DNA from: Aureobasidium sp. EXF-3400
Lineage: Eukaryota; Ascomycota; Dothideomycetes; Dothideales; Saccotheciaceae
NCBI GenBank assembly: GCA_024195585.1
Contig: SWBL01000087.1
Span: 91,915-155,914, forward strand
Length of the DNA stretch: 64,000 nucleotides
Reading direction: 5' to 3'
A model generated the notes under the pieces. That model saw nothing but the letters and a program-made list of their open reading frames with translations, searched no databases and was not told where the DNA came from. Every line of letters begins with the position of its first letter. Position 1 is the stretch's first letter. Below are positions 44,786 to 53,510 of this stretch, in pieces. Made by a program: the position numbers and the translations under genes.

Positions 44786-45038
44786 GACGGCTATGTCTGT
44801 CGGTATACAACCAGAATCGACCGTGATGATAATATCCAGAGCACCCGCGTCGGTCAACGCGTCGCGCGTAAATTGAAACAAACACATCAAACACGGCTCC
44901 CTGTCTCTGTCTCTCCACGCCGACGCTGACGGCAGACCTCGGCATGTCGGCCCCGGACTGCCGCATGTGATTGACGCATATCAAGCCATCTTTCGGGACT
45001 TCTGCTTTTGACCTGTCACCGACCATCAATTGACAATC
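44786..45038. promoter_or_regulatory. Short divergent promoter of TOF1 and the hydroxyacyl-CoA dehydrogenase gene
   Basis: 253 bp separate the starts. If TOF1 began at the upstream ATG (44887), the spacer would be only about 150 bp. No TATA box is recognised. Confidence 0.45.
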
Positions 45039-46063
45039 ATGGCTTCTCTTTCGTGCCGTTCCTGCTTGAAGCAGCTTCCCAAGAACCTCACACTAGCCTC
45101 CAAGCGACAGTTCAGTGCTAGTGTTCGTTCCAATGCTGAAGTCAAGAAGCTCGGTGTTATTGGTGCCGGCCAGATGGTAAGAACAAAGCTTGAAGCATAA
45201 CATATCTGACTAATTTTACTGATACTTGATAGGGACTGGGTATTGCTCTGGTCGCTGCATTGAGAGCCAAAGTTCCAGTGACATTGGTCGACAACTCGCA
45301 GGCTTCTATCGACAAGGGTCTCAAGTTTGCCGACAAGCTGTTAGCCAAGGATGTTTCCAAGCAAAGAATTACCCAGGACGAGGCAGATGCTGCGAGACAG
45401 CGACTGACTCCTGCCAATGACATGGGTGCTCTTTCAGAAGTCGATATGGTCATTGAAGCTGTCCCCGAAATCCTTGACCTCAAAACTTCCATCTTTTCAC
45501 AAATGGCCAAATTGGCTCCCTCGCATGCTATCTTGGCTACCAACACTTCTTCTATCAGCATCACTAAGATCGCCGCTGCTACCACAACCGATCCCACAGA
45601 TCTATCTGCTGCTTCCAGGGTCGTTTCAACCCACTTCATGAACCCTGTGCCTATTCAGAAAGGTGTTGAGATCATCACTGGTCTCCAGACCTCCCAAGAG
45701 TCTCTCACAACTGCTGTCGAGTTCTGCAAGCGCATGGGCAAAATTCCCTCTGTCAGCCAAGATAGTCCTGGATTCCTGGCCAACCGCATTCTCATGCCTT
45801 ACATCAACGAGGCTGTTATCTGTCTAGAGACTGGAGTCGGTTCCAAAGAGGATATCGATGCTATCATGAAGAACGGCACGAACGTTCCCATGGGACCTCT
45901 GCAGCTTGCCGATTTCATCGGTCTCGACACATGTCTAGCCATTATGCGCGTCTTACATCAGGAGTTTGGTGACTCCAAGTACAGACCCTCCGTTCTCTTG
46001 ACTAAAATGGTCGATGCTGGCTGGCTCGGCAAGAAGTCTGGCAAGGGCTTCTACGACTACTGA
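45039..46063 (+). CDS. Mitochondrial 3-hydroxyacyl(butyryl)-CoA dehydrogenase
   Basis: Two exons (45039-45176, 45233-46063) give 322 aa. The N-terminal 30 residues (SLSCRSCLKQLPKNLTLASKR) are a good mitochondrial targeting peptide. The Rossmann motif GVIGAGQMGLGIA binds NAD and is split by the intron after Met. The catalytic His lies in VVSTHFMNPVPIQKG, and NTSSISITKIA, DSPGFLANRILMPYINEA and GPLQLADFIGLDTCL are standard. The enzyme oxidises short-chain 3-hydroxyacyl-CoA in mitochondrial beta-oxidation or related butyrate/branched-chain metabolism. The intron contains CTAAT and CTGAT branch-like sites. Confidence 0.95.
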
Positions 46064-46493
46064 GCCTTCGGTCAGGAGCAAACGTGATATAGTGTTTGAT
46101 AGCGGCGGTTTTGAATAGACGATGAAAATGAATTGATCCAGCGCACTTACATTTACCTTCATTACCTAGCACGATCATTGCCAGCCCGACACGAAATCTC
46201 GGTCAAGGCTGTCGTGGTAATATCTCGAGTAGTGGTAGTTTTGTGCTTGAGAGGGTTTATGATGATGCGCATTGGATGCCACGCAGTCTTGAAGAGGAGG
46301 AATCTTGTCGGCGTTAGGTGAACAACCTCGTGGCAGCCACGACAGTCTTGCATCGCACCTCCTGCAACACAACTGTTACAACCAAAAATCACCACACTCC
46401 TTGCTCACTTCTTGCTTTCTTTATCATCACTGTCCTTACTTGCCATCATCACACTCATTGACAACGACAACAGATCTGGTCAAAACTTTATTC
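46064..46493. other. Intergenic, no gene seen
   Basis: 3' flank of the dehydrogenase gene and a CT-rich leader (46370-46480) of the next gene. Confidence 0.6.
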
Positions 46494-47801
46494 ATGACCA
46501 GAATGCCAGCTCGACAACAACCGTCATCCTCCTCTGAGGTCGCTTGGTCGTCGAGTCCCACCTCGCCTAATCCCAGATCTTCTCTACGCCGCCTGAGCTC
46601 TCTCGCCAACCTTCATCAATTCAATCCTTTCAACTCTTTCAATCGCAGACGCTCAAGTCATAGCACGCAGAACTCTGACGATGATCCCTATCTCCTCAGC
46701 ACCTATCAACAAAGGTCACAAAACCACCAAAATCGTCAGACCTACATTCCGCTATCTCAAGATCCAATGCCTGCGTTGCCTAAGAGTCACACTTTCAGCA
46801 ACCTGCCCCGGACACGAGCTCGCAATAACTCTAAACCACCAGTTTCTATGAAACCGCCATCACGCATTCCAACCCCTTCAATGGGCTCTAATGCAAAGAC
46901 GAGATTGGCCAGTGCAACTAAAAGCATCCTTAAGGCTGGCAATCGACGTGGGCTTGTCCGATCAGACACCGAGCCGTTGTTGGCGTCAACTTATCCGCAT
47001 GGAGTCCCAACCTCGACCGGTGTACTCAAGGAGAACGATCCAATCAATACGACCACGTTAGATGTGGCGATGAGCCCAATCCGACTGCCAGAAGTACCGC
47101 TGTATCCTCTCGAGATGGAAGTAAAAACTTTCAACCCAATCAAACGACCGCGGACTCCGGTTAATCAAATACCAAAACCGCGTCCAAGAAGAGACTCGTT
47201 GCAGCAATCTACACCTTGCACCCCGATAAGCAAGAAACCATGGGCCAAGCTTCCGAAGACTCCAGTTACCGTGATAGCGAAGTCAAGAAGACAAACGATG
47301 CTTGCTCCAGAAGCTGCTCCTCTGCATTCTGTCTGTGATAAGGGAAAACATCGCTCTTCATTCAATTCTGACATTCAACTTCGTCAATTGCTCACACCTC
47401 GCGCCGCACCCACACTCTCGCCATCTTCTTGTCCTCGTCCTTCCGCTACTCATCTTGAAACTGATGACAGTGCTAGCAACATCAACATGGCCAGTGACTT
47501 TGTCACGTCAGCCCAGTCTACCGCTTACTGGAGTGGCCGCTTGATGTCGCAATTCGATCGGCGACGCAATGAGGAACTTCAGGCGCTTCTGGAACGTACC
47601 GAGCTGGGACCAGCCTATCCAGAGAACAACCTGAACACCTGTTTGAGGGAGTTGCAGAAGAAGTGCGTGACTGAAGCTGCGAGACTGAGTTTTGCAATGT
47701 TCAAGGCTAGAGTGTATGTCAAGGCAGGAACATTGGGAACAACCGTAGGCGTGGTAGAGAGCGTGATCGAGACCAGAGGCAAGGACATGGTTGAAGCGTA
47801 G
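46494..47801 (+). CDS. Disordered basic protein, unknown function
   Basis: A single exon of 435 aa, starting at the first ATG in the frame (MTRMPARQQPSSSSEV). Residues 1-340 are low-complexity: Ser/Pro/Asn/Arg-rich, with several S/T-P sites (TPVNQIPKP, STPCTPISKKP, KLPKTPVTV). The final 90 residues (ASDFVTSAQSTAYWSGRLMS then RRRNEELQALLERTE, ending VESVIETRGKDMVEA) look folded and helical. The many S/T-P and basic clusters suggest a phosphorylated nuclear or cytoskeletal protein, which is inference. The frame stays open upstream but without ATG. I do not recognise a family. Confidence 0.75.
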   Translation: MTRMPARQQPSSSSEVAWSSSPTSPNPRSSLRRLSSLANLHQFNPFNSFNRRRSSHSTQNSDDDPYLLSTYQQRSQNHQNRQTYIPLSQDPMPALPKSHTFSNLPRTRARNNSKPPVSMKPPSRIPTPSMGSNAKTRLASATKSILKAGNRRGLVRSDTEPLLASTYPHGVPTSTGVLKENDPINTTTLDVAMSPIRLPEVPLYPLEMEVKTFNPIKRPRTPVNQIPKPRPRRDSLQQSTPCTPISKKPWAKLPKTPVTVIAKSRRQTMLAPEAAPLHSVCDKGKHRSSFNSDIQLRQLLTPRAAPTLSPSSCPRPSATHLETDDSASNINMASDFVTSAQSTAYWSGRLMSQFDRRRNEELQALLERTELGPAYPENNLNTCLRELQKKCVTEAARLSFAMFKARVYVKAGTLGTTVGVVESVIETRGKDMVEA

Positions 47802-48167
47802 ACTGCTGCTGGACCACGAGTCTCATCTGCGGTTGTTGTTCAAGGCAAGGTGAACAATGTCTTGAGGAACAGAAAATCATCATTGGTGGAGAAGCTGAAA
47901 AGAAGAATGTGAGCATAATCAACAGAGGGGTTGGTTCGTGTAGTGGTCCGAGTATTATGGGGACTGGAGTAGTCCTTCGAACGCATAGAGTATGCGGACA
48001 TAATCGTAATGGTAGGAGTATATTCATGTCACAGCGATTTTTTTCTTGATACTTTCTCGTGGCTAACTTTTATATGGCAAACCTCTCGACTTGCTCTTGC
48101 GAACCAGTACAAGCACTCAACCGATTGCTAGACCTGGATTTACGGTTTTGCACTTCAGCCATCCCCC
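47802..48167. other. Intergenic between convergent genes, no gene seen
   Basis: 3' flanks of the disordered-protein gene and the thioesterase gene. Confidence 0.6.
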
Positions 48168-49329
48168 TCATTCAGACTTCTTCTCTGGCTTCGGCGACAA
48201 CTCCTCGACAATGTTGTTTGGGTCCTTCCAAGCGAGAGTGACGTATCTGTTTTGGTGTTTTGGTCAGCAAAGACTGATCCTTTCGTATGCGCGCAAGAGG
48301 AAGAGACTGCTCACTTAGTATGACTTCCTCTTGCAACCAGTTCTTGCTTTTCGTTGTGGAAGTTTATGGATGTGTAGGCGAGGGTTTTGCCGACTGTGAT
48401 AATGGATGTGAGCAATTTGAAAACTGAAGAAAGGGAGGAGTAGCGGGGGTGAAATTGGAGACTTACACTTGTCACAGGTGACTTCCTAGATTCACCAAGA
48501 GATATATGTCAGTTCTGCAAAAGACTGGTTTTGAGGGACAAGGATAAAGATTGAAAGGAAGGGAATACATACCGCACGGATCAGATCTCCAACTTTACCA
48601 CCGGAGTTTAGGTAGGTGACTGTTTCATCGCAAGTTGTCAGCACTTCCCTTCGTCATCACAGGTCTCTGGCAGTGATTGCGTGCATACCATTCAGATCAG
48701 TCGAAACTCCTGTAGCAAATAGACCTCTTGAAGCCACTGCTAACGAACCACCTAGGTCTACCATACTGGCTATGGTTCCGCCATGAAGAATGTTGAGACG
48801 GTTCTGTGTTTGTTGTGTTAGTATGACATGGTATGTCGGCAATAGAAGACAAGACATACGGTGTGGTGTTTCTCGATGGGGAGTTCGAAGTTGACGACGC
48901 CGGGGCGTGCTGCTGTTACGCGGAGCTATTCGATCAAACGAGTCAGTACTGGCGTCCTGTGATGAGAGCTGTGTTTCGAAAGAGAACCGGTATAGAGAGG
49001 TCATAATGAGGAGATTGTTGATATCTTGAGCTGGTTGGTGATCATTGATAACAGTGGTGATAGTGGTGCCAGCAAAAAGGCATATTTCGACAGCTCCCAG
49101 AACCTGATTTCTAGAAAACTGGTACATCACTCACCCCACTAAGAAGTCTAAAACCACAACACATCAGTCTTTACCTCTTACTCTCCATCACCAGTCTGCA
49201 TCTATCTCACCTTGGCTCCAATCCAGAATTGGCCTGGAAAGATTCCCTAGCACATATCAGTTTTGGTCTTTGAGCAAACATTACACCTCTTGGAGAACTC
49301 ACATGACACTCTGGACAAACTTGAGGCAT
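48168..49329 (-). CDS. Hotdog-fold acyl-CoA thioesterase (ACOT13/PaaI type), nine exons
   Basis: Nine exons (49303-49329, 49211-49233, 49135-49147, 48860-48925, 48689-48803, 48573-48619, 48467-48485, 48315-48393, 48168-48246) total 468 nt, 155 aa. The spliced protein reads NSGLEPRLLSGLRVTAARPG, VVNFELPIEKHHTNRL and HGGTIASMVDLGGSLAVASR. It continues with TYLNSGGKVGDLIRAEVTCD and ARGSHTKYVTLAWKD, a close match to fungal hotdog thioesterases. HGGTIASMVD carries the Gly and acidic residues of the active site. Exons of 23, 13 and 19 nt are unusually small. The first intron (49234-49302) is a multiple of three without stops, so a retained form of 178 aa is possible. Another acceptor (CTAG) for that intron does not fit the phase. 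Confidence 0.85.
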
Positions 49330-49711
49330 TTTTGAGATGACATTGTTGGTTTGATCTGGGATTGTTGATAGTGAGGTCTTTGGAGATGATGTAGAGAGAT
49401 GGGTCGAATTTACCCGAATGCCGAGGTTTCCCGAGAATCTTATCAGATTAGGGCAACCCCTGCTGTGGATATCAGCTCGCACCAGCGACGACAACAACAT
49501 CCAGAGAATTTCTAGGTCTTGGGAAGAGATCTGGCTGATCAGGTCCGTTCCTAAAGAAGTCCGTGCTACAGCCGGGGTCTGTGTTTTAGAACTTTCTTTT
49601 ACTTGATATCACCAAGACTTCGAACCCGGATGACAGGACTGACTCAAAACAGATGCTCGATTTTGGATATCATATAAGACGGAAAACAGAAGTAAAAAGA
49701 TGGCACAGCAA
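49330..49711. other. Intergenic, no gene seen
   Basis: Thioesterase promoter side and the 3' flank of RRP3. Confidence 0.6.
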
Positions 49712-51265
49712 TCATCCCTCATCTCTGTCCATGGCATCTCTCTTGCCCTTTCCTCTGGGCCCACCTCTGCCACCACTCTTCGCCTTCTCATGCAGATCCT
49801 TCATTTCTCTGACAGCAACACGTTGAGCCTCGGAAACCTTTTCGGCAAAAACCATGACTTGATCTCGAGGCGCATCGTGCTCGGGCAGCTTCTTGGCCAG
49901 AGCCTTTTCTATCCTTTGGTAGACCTCGACATCGTATTGTGTAACGAAAGAAACGGCTCTTCCTGCCTTACCAGCACGAGCGGTACGACCAACTCTGTGG
50001 ACGTAAGTTTTGCTGTCCGGAGGAAGATCGAAGTTCAAGACCAAGTCAACGGAAGGAATATCTAGACCACGGGCTGCGACATCGGTAGCTACCAGGATGT
50101 CGCGACTTCCAGCTCTGAACTTTGACAGGGCACCCAGACGCGCTGATTGAGAAAGCTGTCCATGCAGAGGGATAGCGCCAAATCCAAGAGCTCGTAGTAG
50201 GTAAGCCAATCGTTGTGTCTCGTTTACAGTGCGAGTGAACAAGACAGTGCTCTGGCCGGCGAACTCGTTGAGGATATAGACCAGGTAGATGTCCTTGAAC
50301 TTGTGGGGAATGAAAAGGTATGATTGAATCAGGGTGCTGACAGTCTGGTAGCTGGAGGAGGAAATGCTGACTTTCATGGGATTCGAAAGCGAGGCTCGTT
50401 GCAGAGACTCAACCTTGGAGGACATGGTGGCGGAGAAAAGGTAGGTGCGTCTCTCTTTCGGAATCACCTTCAAGATCTTGTCAAGGATAGGACCAAAGTC
50501 GAGATCCAACAGTCTGTCGGCTTCGTCCATGACCAGATACTTCAAAGTGCGTAGAGAGAAGCCCTTTGTGTTCTCAAGGTGATCGAGCAGACGTCCAGGA
50601 GTAGCAACGATAATATGAGGCTTCTTTCCGAGCGCAATAGCTTGAGGAACCATATCCATACCTCCAACAATGACGGCACATTTCACACCAATCAGGGAGC
50701 CCAAGGCTTCAAACTGTTGACTGATTTGGTAGGCAAGTTCTCTTGTGGGAGCCAGAACCAGACCGAACAGGGACGAGGGAGTCTCCATCAGAGCTTGTAG
50801 AATGGGCAGGGCAAATGCAGCCGTCTTTCCTGAACCAGTCTCGGCCAGACCGATAATATCTCTTCCTTGAAGCGCAAGCGGAATGGACTCTGCCTGGATT
50901 GGCGTAGGCTTGGTGAAGTTCATGGCTTCACAGGATTCGGCCAGGGCATCAATGATTCCCAAATCGCGGAAAGATTTGGGTGCTTTGGCGTCGTCTTCAT
51001 CGTCGGCAGGCGCAGGGACTTCGTCGGACTGGTTCTCTTCTTCGTCCTCCTCTTGTGCTTTGCGCTTTCTGTCCTTCTTGTCCTTCTTTTCCTTGACTTC
51101 TTCGGAGGCAGCCGTCTTGACAGCTTTCTTGGCCAGGCTCTCGACGGGTTCTTTGGTGTCGTCTATGCGGTCCATGGTCTTCTTTGAGGGCTTGGGTTGG
51201 CGCGGAGCTTCTTCGCTGAAGCTGGAGCGTTCATGTTGAACCTTTCTCTTTTTCAGAGCCGACAT
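49712..51265 (-). CDS. RRP3: DEAD-box RNA helicase Rrp3 (DDX47)
   Basis: A single exon of 517 aa. Rrp3/DDX47 is a nucleolar helicase needed for early 18S rRNA processing. All helicase motifs are present: Q-motif [17 protein letters not shown], Ia PTRELA, Ib TPGR, II DEAD, III SAT, V ARGLDIP and [20 protein letters not shown]-type loops and [17 protein letters not shown] agree with the Rrp3 subfamily. The N-terminal 90 residues are Lys/Glu-rich ([14 protein letters not shown]) and the C-terminus is Gly/Arg-rich. The gene is divergent from SSF1. Confidence 0.95.
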   Translation of the reverse strand: MSALKKRKVQHERSSFSEEAPRQPKPSKKTMDRIDDTKEPVESLAKKAVKTAASEEVKEKKDKKDRKRKAQEEDEEENQSDEVPAPADDEDDAKAPKSFRDLGIIDALAESCEAMNFTKPTPIQAESIPLALQGRDIIGLAETGSGKTAAFALPILQALMETPSSLFGLVLAPTRELAYQISQQFEALGSLIGVKCAVIVGGMDMVPQAIALGKKPHIIVATPGRLLDHLENTKGFSLRTLKYLVMDEADRLLDLDFGPILDKILKVIPKERRTYLFSATMSSKVESLQRASLSNPMKVSISSSSYQTVSTLIQSYLFIPHKFKDIYLVYILNEFAGQSTVLFTRTVNETQRLAYLLRALGFGAIPLHGQLSQSARLGALSKFRAGSRDILVATDVAARGLDIPSVDLVLNFDLPPDSKTYVHRVGRTARAGKAGRAVSFVTQYDVEVYQRIEKALAKKLPEHDAPRDQVMVFAEKVSEAQRVAVREMKDLHEKAKSGGRGGPRGKGKRDAMDRDEG

Positions 51266-51495
51266 GGCGAAGGCTGTATGAATTGTGGGCCTGTCCTGTC
51301 AAAGATATGCGAGGGTTGGCGCGTGACTAGAAAGTGCTATGGGCGAAAATAAAAAGTTGTAAAAGGCAGGCGCCAATTCAGGCAAGCCCCGGCGTTAACC
51401 CACGTCACAGCATTTTTATCGCCGAAGCACAGAATGCAAAGAAATTTTGGTGCCAGTCGACTCGACAAAACATCGACACATTACAACATCTCACA
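51266..51495. promoter_or_regulatory. Divergent promoter of RRP3 and SSF1
   Basis: 230 bp lie between two ribosome-biogenesis genes. GAAATTTT near 51442-51449 and A-rich tracts at 51345-51365 are similar to the ribosomal RNA processing element (AAAATTTT-like). No PAC element (GCGATGAG) is seen. The motif match is weak. Confidence 0.45.
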
Positions 51496-52944
51496 ATGGC
51501 CAAAAGAAGAGTCAAGAAGCGTACCCATGCTGGCGCAAAGCCCCCTGCTCCTGGCATGGGTGGCCACCATACCGCCGCTGCCCTAGCCAGCGAGACAAAA
51601 GCCCCCAAGAGCATGGTTATCCGTATTAACGCTGGAGAGGTCGGCCCAAGCATATCACAGCTTGTTAGGGACACCCGTTTGATGATGGAACCCGGTACCG
51701 CAAGTCGCCTGAAGGAGCGCAAGTCCAACAAGTTGCGCGACTTTGTCACCATGGCTGGTCCCCTTGGTGTCTCTCACCTTATGCTGTTCTCTCGCTCCGA
51801 CGCCGGAAACACGAACCTGCGCATCTGCACCACTCCTAGAGGCCCCACATTACACTTTCGCGTTGAGAAGTACTCGCTCTGCAAGGACGTTCAAAAAAGC
51901 ATGCGCCGTCCCAAAGGTCAGAACGGTGCCGAATACTTGACCTCGCCTCTTCTCGTCATGAACAACTTCATGCAATCCGACAAGCTGCAAGATGCTGCCA
52001 AAGATACGAAGTCCGAGTCGAACCCTATTCCCAAGAACCTCGAATCCCTGACAACGACAATTTTCCAATCCCTCTTCGCTCCCATCTCTCCTCACACCAC
52101 TTCCCTCAAGACCATCAAGCGTGTTATGCTTCTCGATCGCAAGCCTGCAAACGATCCCAACGATCCCCACGCCTTCGTACTACAATTGCGCCACTACGCC
52201 ATCAATGCTGTGACCCCCAAGTCCGCCCTACCGAAAGCCCTGCGCAAACTCGAGCAGGCTGACCACCTCAAGCGCGGTGACAGCTCTCGCCTTCCCAACC
52301 TTGGAGCCCTCGACGATGTTGCAGACTATCTTCTGGACCCCACCGCTTCCGGTTTCACCACTGCCTCCGATACGGAAGCCGACACTGACGCCGAGATCGA
52401 GGTCCTGGCTGTTGAAAACCGCAAAGCCATGTCTAAGGACGAACGCCAGCGCATTCGTGACGCTCAACGCGCAAAGGTCACTGGAGCCAACGCCGAAGGT
52501 GTTAATCCTGAAGGTGCTGCCCGCCCAGCTCCCCAACCTCGCAAATCAAAGACACAAAAGAAGGCCATCAAACTACAAGAGCTGGGTCCTCGCATGACCC
52601 TCCGCCTGACAAAGGTTGAGGAGGGTCTTTGTGGTGGCAAAATCCTGTGGCATGAATACATCAGCAAGAGCAAGGAAGAGCAGAAGCAACAAGACAAGGC
52701 TTGGGAGATCAAGAACAAGGAGAAGGCTGAGAGGAGACGCATTCAAAAGGAGAACGTCGAGAGAAAGAAGAAGGAAAAGAAGGCCAGGGGCGAAGAGGTC
52801 GATGACGAAGACGACGAAATGCTCGACGATGAAGACTTCGACGACGATGTCTGGCATGAAGAGGCTGATGCTGGTGCAGATGATGACGATGAAGAAGATG
52901 AGGAGGAAGAATCAGAAGACGATGAGGACGAAGACATGGAGTAG
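51496..52944 (+). CDS. SSF1: Ssf1/Peter Pan ribosome biogenesis factor (Brix domain)
   Basis: A single exon of 482 aa, starting MAKRRVKKRTHAGAKPP. Ssf1/Ppan (with Rrp14/Rrp15) functions in 60S pre-ribosome assembly. The Brix domain covers about residues 35-345: KSMVIRINAGEVGPSISQLV, LRDFVTMAGPLGVSHLMLFS, GPTLHFRVEKYSL and FQSLFAPISPHTTSLKTIKR, followed by RVMLLDRK. ELGPRMTLRLTKVEEGLCGG is the conserved block near the end of the domain. The tail is a Lys/Glu coiled-coil followed by a long Asp/Glu run (about 432-482). The upstream in-frame ATG at 51334 is rejected because its extension has no family sequence. Confidence 0.95.
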   Translation: MAKRRVKKRTHAGAKPPAPGMGGHHTAAALASETKAPKSMVIRINAGEVGPSISQLVRDTRLMMEPGTASRLKERKSNKLRDFVTMAGPLGVSHLMLFSRSDAGNTNLRICTTPRGPTLHFRVEKYSLCKDVQKSMRRPKGQNGAEYLTSPLLVMNNFMQSDKLQDAAKDTKSESNPIPKNLESLTTTIFQSLFAPISPHTTSLKTIKRVMLLDRKPANDPNDPHAFVLQLRHYAINAVTPKSALPKALRKLEQADHLKRGDSSRLPNLGALDDVADYLLDPTASGFTTASDTEADTDAEIEVLAVENRKAMSKDERQRIRDAQRAKVTGANAEGVNPEGAARPAPQPRKSKTQKKAIKLQELGPRMTLRLTKVEEGLCGGKILWHEYISKSKEEQKQQDKAWEIKNKEKAERRRIQKENVERKKKEKKARGEEVDDEDDEMLDDEDFDDDVWHEEADAGADDDDEEDEEEESEDDEDEDME

Positions 52945-53510
52945 ACCTCTCCAGCTGCTTTTTCATCATTCTTCATATCAGCATGCCTGTCTTTGCATCT
53001 TGTTCAAAAGTATGGAGTTTGTGGCGTCTCACTGGGGCAGGAGCATTTGGCCGTGATATCCAATAAATGAGTTTGTATGCATGCCTGAGGAATCTAGATC
53101 TCTCTATCACATATTTCTTGTCCTTTTTTTTTTGTCCTTGAAACACCCTTAAATGGCTAGGGGCTACCAATTTGATAGACAAACGACTCACGGTAAGTGG
53201 GCTGATAGATTGTATGCATCATCAACAGCTGATCACTCTCAGTACATCACTTCAAGTGAGCTTTGTCCAAGGGGGTGCCTCCGGAACTGGATCGTTTGCG
53301 CACCTGCGTTTGCTTACAACAAGCCGAGCAAGTGATGTCAAAGAAAGTGAATCAACACACAGCCGACCAATGCTTACATCCTTGCATGTCGTCTCAGGAG
53401 CTTGCCTGATCAGAACCTGCCTTCTTTTCCAAAAAGTCGTCCAGTCCGTTCGCCAACATTGCTGCTCGCCATCTTGCTTCAGAACACAAACTTTGGTCAT
53501 CACATCCGAG
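52945..53510. other. Intergenic, no separate gene seen
   Basis: 3' flank of SSF1 and the leader of the TPR-SET gene. The frame of the latter is open back to 53172 with Mets at 53214 and later, so part of this may be coding. Confidence 0.45.
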
